From: Treponema sp.
GTDB lineage: Bacteria > Spirochaetota > Spirochaetia > Treponematales > Breznakiellaceae
Assembly (NCBI GenBank): GCA_031271075.1
Contig: JAISWN010000383.1
Location: 1-6,157, forward strand
Direction: 5' to 3'
Length of the DNA: 6,157 bases
A model generated the notes under the pieces. The model worked only from the letters and a program-made list of their open reading frames with translations. It ran no database searches and was not told where the DNA came from. Of the stretch, positions 1-5,805 are shown piece by piece. Position 1 is the first letter of the stretch. Every line of letters begins with the position of its first letter. Made by a program: the position numbers and the translations under genes.

Positions 1-1340
1 CCTGACTGTACCCAGTAGAGATCGTCAAAGTCGGGGAATTTGAAACTCCTGAAATAGTTGTTCTTAAAAGTCAGGAAATCCGCCGCCTTCCAGGAAAGGC
101 CCAGCTTGGGAACCGGAATAACATGCTTACTGTCCGTAACCCCTTTTACCGAGAGGATGAGGAGGAGCTTTTCGACCGGCGTGTATTCAGATGTCAGGTA
201 TAAGCCGGCCCGGTTTCCGTTGTGGATGCCGTCGTTGGTTGAGTCGAGGCGGATAAAACGGTAATCGCCGCCGAAGCGCAGGGTGATTTTATCAGCCGGA
301 TACCAGCCCCAGCGGTTTATCAAGGTAAGATCGTTCTCGTTATGCCGGGAACTTTCCCGGCCGGGATCGTAGTTCAGGCTTGTCCAGTTATGCCCCAGAA
401 CGAACTCCGCGGAGAAGTCGTCGTGAAAAGCCCTGGGCATATCAAACATGAGACTCTGGCGGCTTGAAAAATCCCGCTGTTCCGCGTATTCCGCGGTATA
501 GCCCGAGGCCGGTATGCGCTTGTCGCCGTGGTAAATATCACCCGAAAGGATCAGTTTGGAAAGATCCTGAAAATCGCGCAGAAAGGAAGCGGAGGCCCCT
601 ATATCCCAAACCTCGTTGCCTTCCTTGCGCCGGGCGTAACCATAATCATCCTGGTAGAGAAAGTGATTCCCCGCGCGGCTGCCAAAAAGGACGGCCCTGA
701 AAGAGTAATGCTCCGCCCCATAAGCGCCTGTGACGTTTACCTTTTGGGTATCCGCCAGATCCTGCCACTGAGGGTTCCCGATCCCGCCGTGCTGTTCGTT
801 GTACCGTCCCGGCAGCGCGGAACTGTTTGAAATGCTGCCCCCCAGGCTCCAGCCGGGCTCCTGCTTCTTTACCGTAACAATGTTGATTACCCCCCCCAGG
901 GCGCCTGAAACATTGTACCTGGTGTCGGAGCCGCCGTGTATAACTTCTATCCGCTCGATAGAATCGATATCCACGGTGTTAAAATCAAAATCCCCGGAAC
1001 GGGCGGAATTGACCGGAAGACCGTCAATGAGCACCGCTATCCGCTCGGTGTCGAAACCCCGGATACTCAGTTCCGCCATGTTTCCGTAAGGGCCGTAGCG
1101 GGTTACCGCCAGCCCCATGGCTTCTTCCAGAAGGCCGGGCAGATCGGGGCTGTGGAATTTATCTATCTCCTCCCTGGTGAGGGTTTCCATCTGCTGGGTC
1201 GTCTCCAGGGCGCTTACTATGGTGATACCTTCGCCTTCCATGATAAGAACGTCCTCACCGGGGAGCTCCTGGGCCCGGAGGGGGAACAGGGCCCTTAGAA
1301 AAAGAACCGTGGCGATCAGTTTTAGTTTTTTTAAATCCAT
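1..1340 (-). CDS. TonB-dependent outer-membrane receptor, BtuB-like, partial (C-terminus outside window)
   Basis: About 446 codons are visible, read from the ATG at 1340 to the left edge. The protein starts with a signal peptide (residues about 1-24: KKLK, a hydrophobic run, then LRAQ). A possible TonB box follows near residues 39-44 (ITIVSA). A plug domain spans about 50-158 and carries LSIRGFDTERIAVLIDGLPV and IERIEVIHGGSDTRYNVSG, then ALGGVINIVT. Aromatic-rich alternating segments typical of a 22-strand beta barrel begin near 165. Such receptors import corrinoids, haem, siderophores or sugars using TonB energy. The plug alone does not give the substrate; the cobalamin riboswitch upstream suggests corrinoids, which is inference. 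The start overlaps the stop of the preceding lipoprotein gene (TGATG), and AGGATCAGGTG lies just upstream as ribosome binding site, so translation is probably coupled. The family call is secure; the BtuB assignment is tentative. Confidence 0.93.
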   Translation of the reverse strand, partial: MDLKKLKLIATVLFLRALFPLRAQELPGEDVLIMEGEGITIVSALETTQQMETLTREEIDKFHSPDLPGLLEEAMGLAVTRYGPYGNMAELSIRGFDTERIAVLIDGLPVNSARSGDFDFNTVDIDSIERIEVIHGGSDTRYNVSGALGGVINIVTVKKQEPGWSLGGSISNSSALPGRYNEQHGGIGNPQWQDLADTQKVNVTGAYGAEHYSFRAVLFGSRAGNHFLYQDDYGYARRKEGNEVWDIGASASFLRDFQDLSKLILSGDIYHGDKRIPASGYTAEYAEQRDFSSRQSLMFDMPRAFHDDFSAEFVLGHNWTSLNYDPGRESSRHNENDLTLINRWGWYPADKITLRFGGDYRFIRLDSTNDGIHNGNRAGLYLTSEYTPVEKLLLILSVKGVTDSKHVIPVPKLGLSWKAADFLTFKNNYFRSFKFPDFDDLYWVQS

Positions 1341-1888
1341 CACCTGATCCTGGTTTGCGGCTGGGTAACCGTCCAGCTTACATAGCTGCCCATGGTCATG
1401 CGGGTGAATTTTGCCTTCGCTTCTTCCAGGGTCGCGGTGTCGGAGCATGTATAAGCGGGAAAGGTGGTGGCATTGGCCAACTGTACCGAATTGGATCTCA
1501 GGCCGCGGTAATAGGTGGCGCAGAAGGAATTGCCATTATAACCTGAATAGGCTGGGGGAACGGTATATTTAATGATGATAAGGCCCGAATCGGAACTGTA
1601 ATTGGAAACAAATACAATGTCGCCTTTAAAGTCCATCCCCGCGCTGCTTTTGCCGTGATAAACATATTCAATAGCGCTGCCGGTTATGATATAGCCGTCG
1701 GCGGGAGCGCCCGAAGTTCCCGGAATGAACGCCCATTCCCCCTGAAGCAGGTAGGGCAGGGCGCCTTCTATATTGGCGTCACCCCCGCCGACTTTGCCGT
1801 AGAGATCGCAGCCGGAAAGAAGCAGTATTACTGTCAGGACGAAAAAGGCAGGCAAGGGCGGACGGGCCGCCGGGAATTTTCTTCTCAC
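1340..1888 (-). CDS. Small lipoprotein of unknown family, paralogue of the riboswitch-controlled lipoprotein
   Basis: A 182-residue lipoprotein. The N-terminus is basic, then hydrophobic, ending in the lipobox LLSGC with Cys27 as the lipidation site; a GGG linker follows. The mature part has LQGEW (48-52), GYIIT (65-69), FKGDIVFVSN (87-96), SGLI (101-104), FCATYYRGL (122-130), SVQLANA (134-140) and TLEEAKAKF (153-161). The same blocks occur in the same order in the lipoprotein at 4079-4615, so the two are paralogues. The early G-x-W and alternating hydrophobic pattern would fit a beta-barrel or lipocalin-like fold, but this is only a guess. The start codon is GTG (1888-1886), sharing GTGA with the stop of the upstream FGE-like gene. 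Its own stop overlaps the TonB-receptor ATG. A surface ligand-capturing partner for that receptor is inferred from position. Confidence 0.88.
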   Translation of the reverse strand: MRRKFPAARPPLPAFFVLTVILLLSGCDLYGKVGGGDANIEGALPYLLQGEWAFIPGTSGAPADGYIITGSAIEYVYHGKSSAGMDFKGDIVFVSNYSSDSGLIIIKYTVPPAYSGYNGNSFCATYYRGLRSNSVQLANATTFPAYTCSDTATLEEAKAKFTRMTMGSYVSWTVTQPQTRIR

Positions 1889-3498
1889 GGTTTACGGACC
1901 ACCCGGAAGCCTACCGAAAGATCGGTGTAATCGGGGTTATAGCCCCAGCGGTACACCGGGCTGGACATGGCGGAACTGGAGCCTACCCCGCCGCCGGGGA
2001 AGGCTTTCTGGTTACCCGCGTTCTTACCTTCCACCAGTTGGTTGTGAGCCGCCCCGTCTTCCGGCGTACCAGCAGTAACATCCACGTTCCAGTTCATCCA
2101 GTCCCAGCACCATTCCTGCACATTCCCCGAAAGGTCGTGGATACCCAGACGGTTCGCGGCTTTCGTACCAACCGCTTTGGTTTGATAAGCCGAATTGCCG
2201 TGGTGCCAGGCAACGGTATCCGCGGTATCGCTTCCCGCGTACATATACATCCAGTCCGGCTGTCCGGAGTCTCCCCCCCGGGCGGCGAATTCCCGCTCGG
2301 CCTCGGTAGGAAGGCGGTAGCCGCTTTTGGTTTTGTCCATTACCGCCCCATCGCAGACCGTTCCATTGGAGTTCCGGGAATCTTTGATCCTATTACCGCC
2401 CCCGTCCCGATATACCGGTTCCAGCCCTTCCATTTCGCTGTAGGCATTGCACCAGACGATGACGTCCCGCCAACTTACAGAAATAACGGGGTGGTTTTTT
2501 CGAGCGGAAGGGGGAGACCCCGCCGCGGAGGCCAGGGGATTTGAAGAATCAATCCTGCCTTCAATACCCTTGTTCTGGAAGTTATAACCCTTTCCTTCGG
2601 CCCAGGTCCGTACCCCATACCACAGTTCGTAGCTTACCTCGTATTTTGCCATAAAAAAGGAATTGATACGAACCTGGCGGCCAGGGACAAATACCCCCCG
2701 CATCGGGATACTCGCCCCGGCGTTGGTGTAGCCCGGAGGATCGGTAGGAATGGTAACAGTCATGGCGAAACTGGAACTGCCGATAAGGGTTCCGCCGGGC
2801 ACATAGGTAAAATTCGTTGTTGGCGGGGGCTTCGGGGCTTCGGGGCTTCCGTCTACGGCCTCTCCAAAATCGCTCGTCTCACCAGAAACCTTTGCTTTAA
2901 TCCACACATAATAAACGGCGTCGTTTGTTAAACCGGTAATAACCGTAGCGGTTCCGCTTATATCCCCATTCCATCGCTGTTTGGTGGCGGTTTCCGTCCC
3001 CTGGCTGTACCATACCTCATAGACGGCGGCCTCCGCGCCGGGGATGGTTTCCCAACTGAGGGCGAGCCGGGCGTCCCCCCGGATAACCGAGGGCCTGGTA
3101 TTCGGCAGCCCCGGCGTTCCGCTTGCCGGGGGGCCAAACCCGCTCACCCCGGCGCCGTTTAGGGCCTTTAGCCATACATAGTAAGGAGTACCGTTATTTA
3201 AACCGGTAATGACCGTAGCGGTTTCGCTTATACCCCCATTCCATTGCTGTTTGCCGGCGGTTTCCGTCCCTTCGCTGTACCACACTTCGTAGGCGGAAGC
3301 GCCGGGAACCCCTTCCCAGCTAAGGGTAAGCCGCTGGTAACCCGGCGTAAGCCAGGGCGCGGCGGGCGCGGGAGGAGGGGCCGATTCCGGCGAATCCACC
3401 GGTTGGGGGCAGCCGGAAAGGAGGAGGCTGAGCAATAAGAGCAGAAGCCCCGCGTGTAATTTGTTTACTCCCAGCGGGTATTTTCTTTGGGCACTCAT
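1885..3498 (-). CDS. Lipoprotein with two FnIII modules and an FGE-sulfatase-like (SUMF1) domain lacking catalytic cysteines
   Basis: A 537-residue protein. A leucine-rich signal ends in LLLSGC (Cys30 lipidated), followed by a Pro/Ala-rich linker. Two FnIII-like modules lie at about 47-130 and 135-220, each with YEVWYS, GTETA and TATVITGL plus YYVW. An FGE-sulfatase/SUMF1 domain fills about 230-537, with FTYVPGGTLIG (230-240), PVISVSW (337-343), RLPTEAEREFAARGG (395-409), LSGNVQEW (456-463) and the terminal GFRVV (530-534). True formylglycine-generating enzymes have two active-site cysteines just before the closing GFR segment. Here that stretch (501-529) has none, and the last cysteine is residue 464, so enzyme activity is unlikely. 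The domain may act as a C-type-lectin-fold binding module. An in-frame TAA upstream fixes the ATG at 3498; GGGGG precedes it as a weak ribosome binding site. The 3' end overlaps the next gene by 4 nt. Confidence 0.93.
   Translation of the reverse strand: MSAQRKYPLGVNKLHAGLLLLLLSLLLSGCPQPVDSPESAPPPAPAAPWLTPGYQRLTLSWEGVPGASAYEVWYSEGTETAGKQQWNGGISETATVITGLNNGTPYYVWLKALNGAGVSGFGPPASGTPGLPNTRPSVIRGDARLALSWETIPGAEAAVYEVWYSQGTETATKQRWNGDISGTATVITGLTNDAVYYVWIKAKVSGETSDFGEAVDGSPEAPKPPPTTNFTYVPGGTLIGSSSFAMTVTIPTDPPGYTNAGASIPMRGVFVPGRQVRINSFFMAKYEVSYELWYGVRTWAEGKGYNFQNKGIEGRIDSSNPLASAAGSPPSARKNHPVISVSWRDVIVWCNAYSEMEGLEPVYRDGGGNRIKDSRNSNGTVCDGAVMDKTKSGYRLPTEAEREFAARGGDSGQPDWMYMYAGSDTADTVAWHHGNSAYQTKAVGTKAANRLGIHDLSGNVQEWCWDWMNWNVDVTAGTPEDGAAHNQLVEGKNAGNQKAFPGGGVGSSSAMSSPVYRWGYNPDYTDLSVGFRVVRKP
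2931..3291 (-). repeat. Intragenic duplication of the FnIII module (270-bp period)
   Basis: Two copies of a roughly 91-bp block, at 2931-3021 and 3201-3291, are nearly identical at DNA level. Shared stretches include aaccggtaat, accgtagcggtt, ccccattccat and gcggtttccgtccc. The offset is exactly 270 bp, or 90 codons, one FnIII module. DNA-level identity beyond the protein similarity points to a fairly recent tandem duplication or gene conversion. Confidence 0.85.
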
Positions 3499-3510
3499 TT
3501 TTTAACCCCC

Positions 3511-3842
3511 AAGAATTTTATCACCAAGGCGAAGTCGGACCGGAGGTCTGCGGCGCACGAAGGAGGGATAAAATTAGGGAATCCGGACATTCGTGTACCT
3601 GCGAACCTTTGATTCTATACGCCATGGTGGTTAATATTCTTCTTGCCTTTATCCGGCAATTTAATACAAACAATCTGCTACTACCTTGTAAACACTAAAC
3701 ACACTGATAGAGATAATCACCAATGATAAAAAAACACGGAGTACACCGGAACACGGAGTTTTTGTTATCAATTCGGTTTAATTCCCTCATTCTCCGTGAA
3801 ACTCCAAGGCAAACTGCCAGCCCTCGGTGGTAAAATTTCTTT
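3511..3842. repeat. MITE-like inverted-repeat element with CACGGAG motifs
   Basis: The outer ends match in inverted orientation: 3511-3529 (aagaattttatcaccaagg) against the reverse complement of 3821-3842, differing mainly by one inserted A and two substitutions. The inner ends also match in part: 3556-3579 (cacgaaggagggataaaatt) against the reverse complement of 3775-3798 (cacggagaatgagggaatta). The arms are therefore about 69 and 68 nt long, with diverged middles. The centre has a direct repeat aacacggagt at 3733-3742 and 3750-3759. No transposase is encoded. A non-autonomous element or decayed intergenic repeat is the best reading. Confidence 0.5.
3631..3659 (-). promoter_or_regulatory. 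Weak candidate promoter for the FGE-like lipoprotein gene cluster
   Basis: On the minus strand TTGCCG (3654-3659) and TATTAA (3631-3636) are separated by 17 nt. Each matches the sigma70 consensus at four of six positions. It lies about 130 nt upstream of the ATG at 3498. Such matches occur by chance, so this is only a candidate for independent transcription of the downstream genes. Confidence 0.2.
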
Positions 3843-3929
3843 GAAATATCCGGTCATTTAGCCTTTACACGGTACTACAATCACGGATCGAAAACAAGCC
3901 TAACACAACATCCTAATCAGCAAGACAAA

Positions 3930-4022
3930 GGATCCGCGGATTAACGCGGGTTTTCGTAAACAAAGCCCTCCCCGTCAGGGAAGCCGGAACTTCGTTCCGC
4001 CAGCGAAATCCGCGGAAATCCG
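3930..4022. repeat. Imperfect palindrome built on TCCGCGGA cores
   Basis: The left arm (about 3930-3956, ggatccgcggattaacgcgg onward) pairs imperfectly with the right arm (about 4003-4022, gcgaaatccgcggaaatcc). Both contain the self-complementary tccgcgga. Between them sits a perfect short hairpin, cggaac-ttc-gttccg, at 3985-3999. It resembles a dispersed palindromic repeat; no function can be read from it. Confidence 0.5.
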
Positions 4023-4057
4023 AATTTTGCAATTCCCCCGGCTTACGAAATTAACCA

Positions 4058-4070
4058 AGTCCGGCGGACT
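4058..4070 (-). terminator. Possible weak terminator or 3'-end hairpin after the small lipoprotein
   Basis: Eight nt after the TAG of the lipoprotein gene, the minus strand has AGTCC-GCC-GGACT, followed by TTGGTTAATTT. The five-bp stem is short and the T-run is interrupted, so it would be an inefficient Rho-independent terminator at best. Read-through to the downstream cluster is not excluded. Confidence 0.25.
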
Positions 4071-4078
4071 GATTCCTA

Positions 4079-4615
4079 CTACCGGTCTATTCTCTGCATT
4101 GTCCCCGCAACCGATAGATCCCCGCCATATAAACTTTTATTCTCGGGGGCAAATTTTGTTATGGCCTCCGCCAGAGTAGGTACTGTCACGTCGATGTTGA
4201 AATCAGAGACAGTATAAGCATCCCCCAACACAACGCTATCCTCATCAAGGTCTTTGTAATACACTGCGGTATATTTTTCGTCTGTTGCACGCTGCACAAT
4301 AAGACAGCCTGATGCCGCATCGAAATTATATACGAACACAATAGGACCGCTCAAGTTAGGATCGGGATATGTTGAGTACGAATGATGGGAAAGCCTTGTA
4401 GGGGTAATGGCATAAACATCGGTAGTGGAATAAGCGTACAGAGTCCATGTTCCGATCAACCCGGGATTAAGGCCGATGCCGGGATCGTCATCGTCGGCCT
4501 CCGTCTGGCAGCCCAAAACCGGAAACAGCAGCAGGGCAAAAAACAGGGAATAAAAGAGGAAGAGTACGGCTTTTGCCGCCGGATTCTTCTTTCGCAGTGA
4601 TACTGACGTGAACAT
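4079..4615 (-). CDS. Riboswitch-controlled small lipoprotein of unknown family
   Basis: A 178-residue lipoprotein. The N-terminus has RKK, a long hydrophobic run, then the lipobox PVLGC with Cys36 as the predicted lipidation site. An acidic linker with DDDD follows, suiting a flexible tether. The mature part has LIGTW (53-57), VYAIT (67-71), LSGPIVFVYN (88-97), SGCLI (102-106), YTAVYYKDL (115-123), SVVLGDA (127-133) and TLAEAITKF (147-155). These blocks align one for one with the lipoprotein at 1340-1888. The family is not recognised. The ATG at 4615 is preceded by AAGGA with good spacing, and that site is partly inside a hairpin. A cobalamin riboswitch in the leader means expression should fall when corrinoid is plentiful. 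A surface corrinoid-binding role is inferred from this regulation, not shown by any motif. Confidence 0.9.
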   Translation of the reverse strand: MFTSVSLRKKNPAAKAVLFLFYSLFFALLLFPVLGCQTEADDDDPGIGLNPGLIGTWTLYAYSTTDVYAITPTRLSHHSYSTYPDPNLSGPIVFVYNFDAASGCLIVQRATDEKYTAVYYKDLDEDSVVLGDAYTVSDFNIDVTVPTLAEAITKFAPENKSLYGGDLSVAGTMQRIDR

Positions 4616-4624
4616 GATTCGTTC

Positions 4625-4640
4625 CTTTTCCGAAGAAAAG
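4625..4640 (-). promoter_or_regulatory. C(UUCG)G hairpin overlapping the Shine-Dalgarno sequence
   Basis: The minus strand reads CTTTTC-TTCG-GAAAAG, a perfect six-bp stem closed by the very stable C(UUCG)G tetraloop. The Shine-Dalgarno AAGGA occupies 4627-4623, so its first three bases lie in the 3' arm. This could modulate ribosome access and might be the output end of the cobalamin riboswitch. That link is inference, since no competing pairing partner has been proven. Confidence 0.55.
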
Positions 4641-4700
4641 ACACCCGTACAAAACGGCAGGACCCCCCGGTAAACACGCGGAGAGCGGCGGCTTGTACGC

Positions 4701-4741
4701 TGAGAAAATTTACCTGGCCATTAAAACGGCAGAAATTCTCA
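4701..4741 (-). promoter_or_regulatory. Leader stem-loop between riboswitch aptamer and gene
   Basis: On the minus strand TGAGAATTTCTGCC can fold onto GGCCAG and AAATTTTCTCA, giving about 14 bp with small bulges and a GTTTTAAT loop. No T-run follows, so it is not a standard intrinsic terminator. It may be part of the expression platform or a transcript-stabilising structure. Confidence 0.35.
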
Positions 4742-4793
4742 AGGCTCAATCCCCGAAACCTGAAAATATTGGGAGCCCCATACAGGGCCCGCC

Positions 4794-4979
4794 GCATACC
4801 AAAGTCTCCTGGCTTATGGGCGCTTCCCCGCCGGCCTTCCCGGCGCCGGACTATGTCCGGCAGGCCAGTGGCCGTTATCGGCGGTTTTTCCCAATCACAG
4901 TTACGGGATAGCGGAGGATTCGGGATACCCGGCTTCCATGGCGGCCGGTTTCCCCCACCCCACTTCCTTTGAAGTATAC
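4794..4979 (-). promoter_or_regulatory. Cobalamin (adenosylcobalamin-class) riboswitch aptamer
   Basis: The minus-strand RNA shows the main cobalamin-riboswitch landmarks in order. GTATACTTCAAAG (4979-4967) pairs with CTTTGGTATGC (4804-4794) to give P1: 6 bp, a two-U bulge, then 5 bp. CCCGTAACTGTGAT is at 4907-4894 and GCCACTGG at 4872-4865. A variable hairpin GCCGGAC-ATA-GTCCGGC lies at 4861-4845. A GGGAAGGC-type segment follows, then the B12 box AAGCCAGGAGAC ending in P1 (4815-4794). The 186-nt length suits the family. Known members repress corrinoid uptake or synthesis genes when cobalamin binds. Here it precedes a small lipoprotein gene by about 180 nt. The 5' segment GGGGGAAACCGG is less canonical, so a covariance-model score would settle the subclass. 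Confidence 0.9.
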
Positions 4980-4985
4980 GGTTTT

Positions 4986-5014
4986 AATATAAACGAGACC
5001 CCCTGGCGCGTCAA
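4986..5014 (-). promoter_or_regulatory. Sigma70-type promoter driving the riboswitch transcript
   Basis: On the minus strand, -35 TTGACG (5009-5014) and -10 TATATT (4986-4991) each match the consensus at five of six positions, with the optimal 17-nt spacer. The predicted transcription start falls at about 4979, the first base of riboswitch stem P1. Promoter and aptamer calls therefore support each other. Confidence 0.85.
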
Positions 5015-5195
5015 GAGGCCGCGCTTAAAAAAGCGGGTTACACAGAGGGTTTCTGATCTCAAACCACGTAAAAAGCAAAACAGGCGCCTATTTCTTGTCG
5101 CAGTCAGACTTTGACGGGTCAATAACGGCGTGTAATGCCGCTATCACCCAAAATAAGAGAGTTAATCTATTACCGTGTAAGGCGCTTAAAAGCTC
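5015..5195. other. Spacer between toxin remnant and riboswitch promoter
   Basis: About 180 nt with no supported gene. It contains small palindromes, such as ttgac-gg-gtcaa near 5111-5122 and a CGCTT-TTTT-AAGCG stem near 5020-5036 on the minus strand. Neither has a clear terminator T-run. Nothing else is seen. Confidence 0.5.
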
Positions 5196-5524
5196 TCACG
5201 CTTCTATCCTGGAGAGTATATTTTTCTCAAACCAGGCGGGCATTGAATTGCCGGTAATGTACAGTTGGTCATCCCGCTTTTCGGCAAAATAACGATATGC
5301 ATCTGATTCTTTTGATGAAGAATTGTCAAAAAAATACACCCTCTGGGCAAGAAAAAAAGCCGCGGAGAGATTTTCCATTGTCCTGAGGTCTCTCTTTTTG
5401 ATTTTTTCTTCCGGCACATTATGTCCGCCCTGTTCAACCCGGTTCCTGACCCGTTCCAGGTTGATATCAGGATCGTCGGTGGCTATCACATAAAGATAGG
5501 TGATAAACCCCTTTCCCTCGCCAT
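5196..5524 (-). pseudogene. Zeta-toxin-family protein, N-terminally truncated remnant
   Basis: The intact part reads KGFITYLYV, then IATDDPDINLERVRNRVEQ, GGHNVPEEKIKKR and AQRVYFFDNSSS. This is the C-terminal half of zeta-toxin-like predicted ATPases (COG4185 type), kinases that phosphorylate UDP-N-acetylglucosamine in characterised members. Full proteins are about 190-200 residues and begin with a G-x-x-G-S-G-K-S/T P-loop. Here only about 105 residues remain in frame, without the P-loop. A plausible original start, the ATG at 5524, lies 2 nt after the antitoxin stop, as expected for an operon. It reads MARERG and then stops after 12 codons, one base out of frame with the toxin remainder. An internal deletion with frameshift is the simplest explanation. 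A short protein from the GTG at 5489 is possible but would lack the ATP site. Confidence 0.75.
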
Positions 5525-5526
5525 GC

Positions 5527-5772
5527 TTAAGCCTTGGGCAGTTTATAGACCCATTTCTTTACAGGAACCCAGGGATGCGCGTCGCCAAGGATCTCTACTT
5601 TGCCGTCGGGATATTCTTTTACTATCTTGCCGTCTTTGGCCGAGGTGATGGGAAGTCCGGCCTGTTTTGCCTCGTAGACGGCAAACGCCCCGGCCATTGA
5701 GCACATCCGCTGGAATGGCTCTAAACGGTCTGTTCCGATAATCGGCTTATCCTCAAAATCGCTCAGATTCAC
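5527..5772 (-). CDS. Putative antitoxin paired with the zeta-type toxin remnant
   Basis: An 81-residue soluble protein from a GTG start at 5772 with GGGGG six nt upstream. It has EPFQRM, AGAFAVYEAKQAGLPI, then AKDGKIVKEYPDGKVEIL (46-62) and a basic-aromatic tail, VKKWVYKLPKA. The pattern of an alpha helix ending in A-K-x-x-G-x-P-I, then a short strand with DGK, is common in small proteins encoded directly before COG4185 toxins. The identification rests on this pattern and on position rather than on a named domain. The stop lies 2 nt before the toxin's likely ATG. Antitoxin genes commonly persist after their toxin decays; this copy looks intact. An ATG one base upstream (5774) runs straight into a stop, so GTG is preferred. 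Confidence 0.6.
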   Translation of the reverse strand: MNLSDFEDKPIIGTDRLEPFQRMCSMAGAFAVYEAKQAGLPITSAKDGKIVKEYPDGKVEILGDAHPWVPVKKWVYKLPKA

Positions 5773-5805
5773 ATCTTGCCCCCATCTTTCCTTATAAACA
5801 ATAAA

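Larger units (their letters stand above)
3499..4078. other. 580-nt non-coding gap rich in inverted repeats
   Basis: No convincing gene is present on either strand. It holds a 332-bp inverted-repeat element (3511-3842), a second imperfect palindrome (3930-4022), a small hairpin just after the upstream lipoprotein gene (4058-4070) and a weak promoter candidate (3631-3659). No second cobalamin riboswitch was seen. The gap separates the riboswitch-controlled lipoprotein from the three coupled genes downstream, so it decides whether they share a transcript. Confidence 0.75.

Noticed and set aside
58..1347. Several plus-strand open frames opposite the receptor gene
   Set aside because: The minus strand is one continuous open frame with clear TonB-dependent receptor plug motifs, so these are antisense shadows.
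1885..2030. Variable region of a diversity-generating retroelement, as in Treponema TvpA
   Set aside because: The position and fold would suit it, but there is no template repeat, no reverse transcriptase and no adenine-directed variable codon pattern in the window.
2038..2544. 168-codon plus-strand open frame
   Set aside because: It lies wholly antisense to the FGE-like domain, whose motifs are unmistakable. Its Pro/Arg/Gly-rich composition is typical of a shadow frame.
3521..3625. 34-codon minus-strand open frame with ATG at 3625
   Set aside because: It is short, lies inside the inverted-repeat element and lacks a convincing ribosome binding site or recognisable motif.
4456..4797. 113-codon minus-strand open frame starting at the end of the riboswitch
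   Set aside because: It overlaps the aptamer's P1 arm and runs in a different frame through the better supported lipoprotein gene. It has no ribosome binding site of note and no recognisable domain.
5111..5140. Plus-strand promoter-like TTGACG near 5111
   Set aside because: There is only a poor -10 match and no plus-strand gene downstream. The sequence is better described as a small ttgac/gtcaa palindrome.
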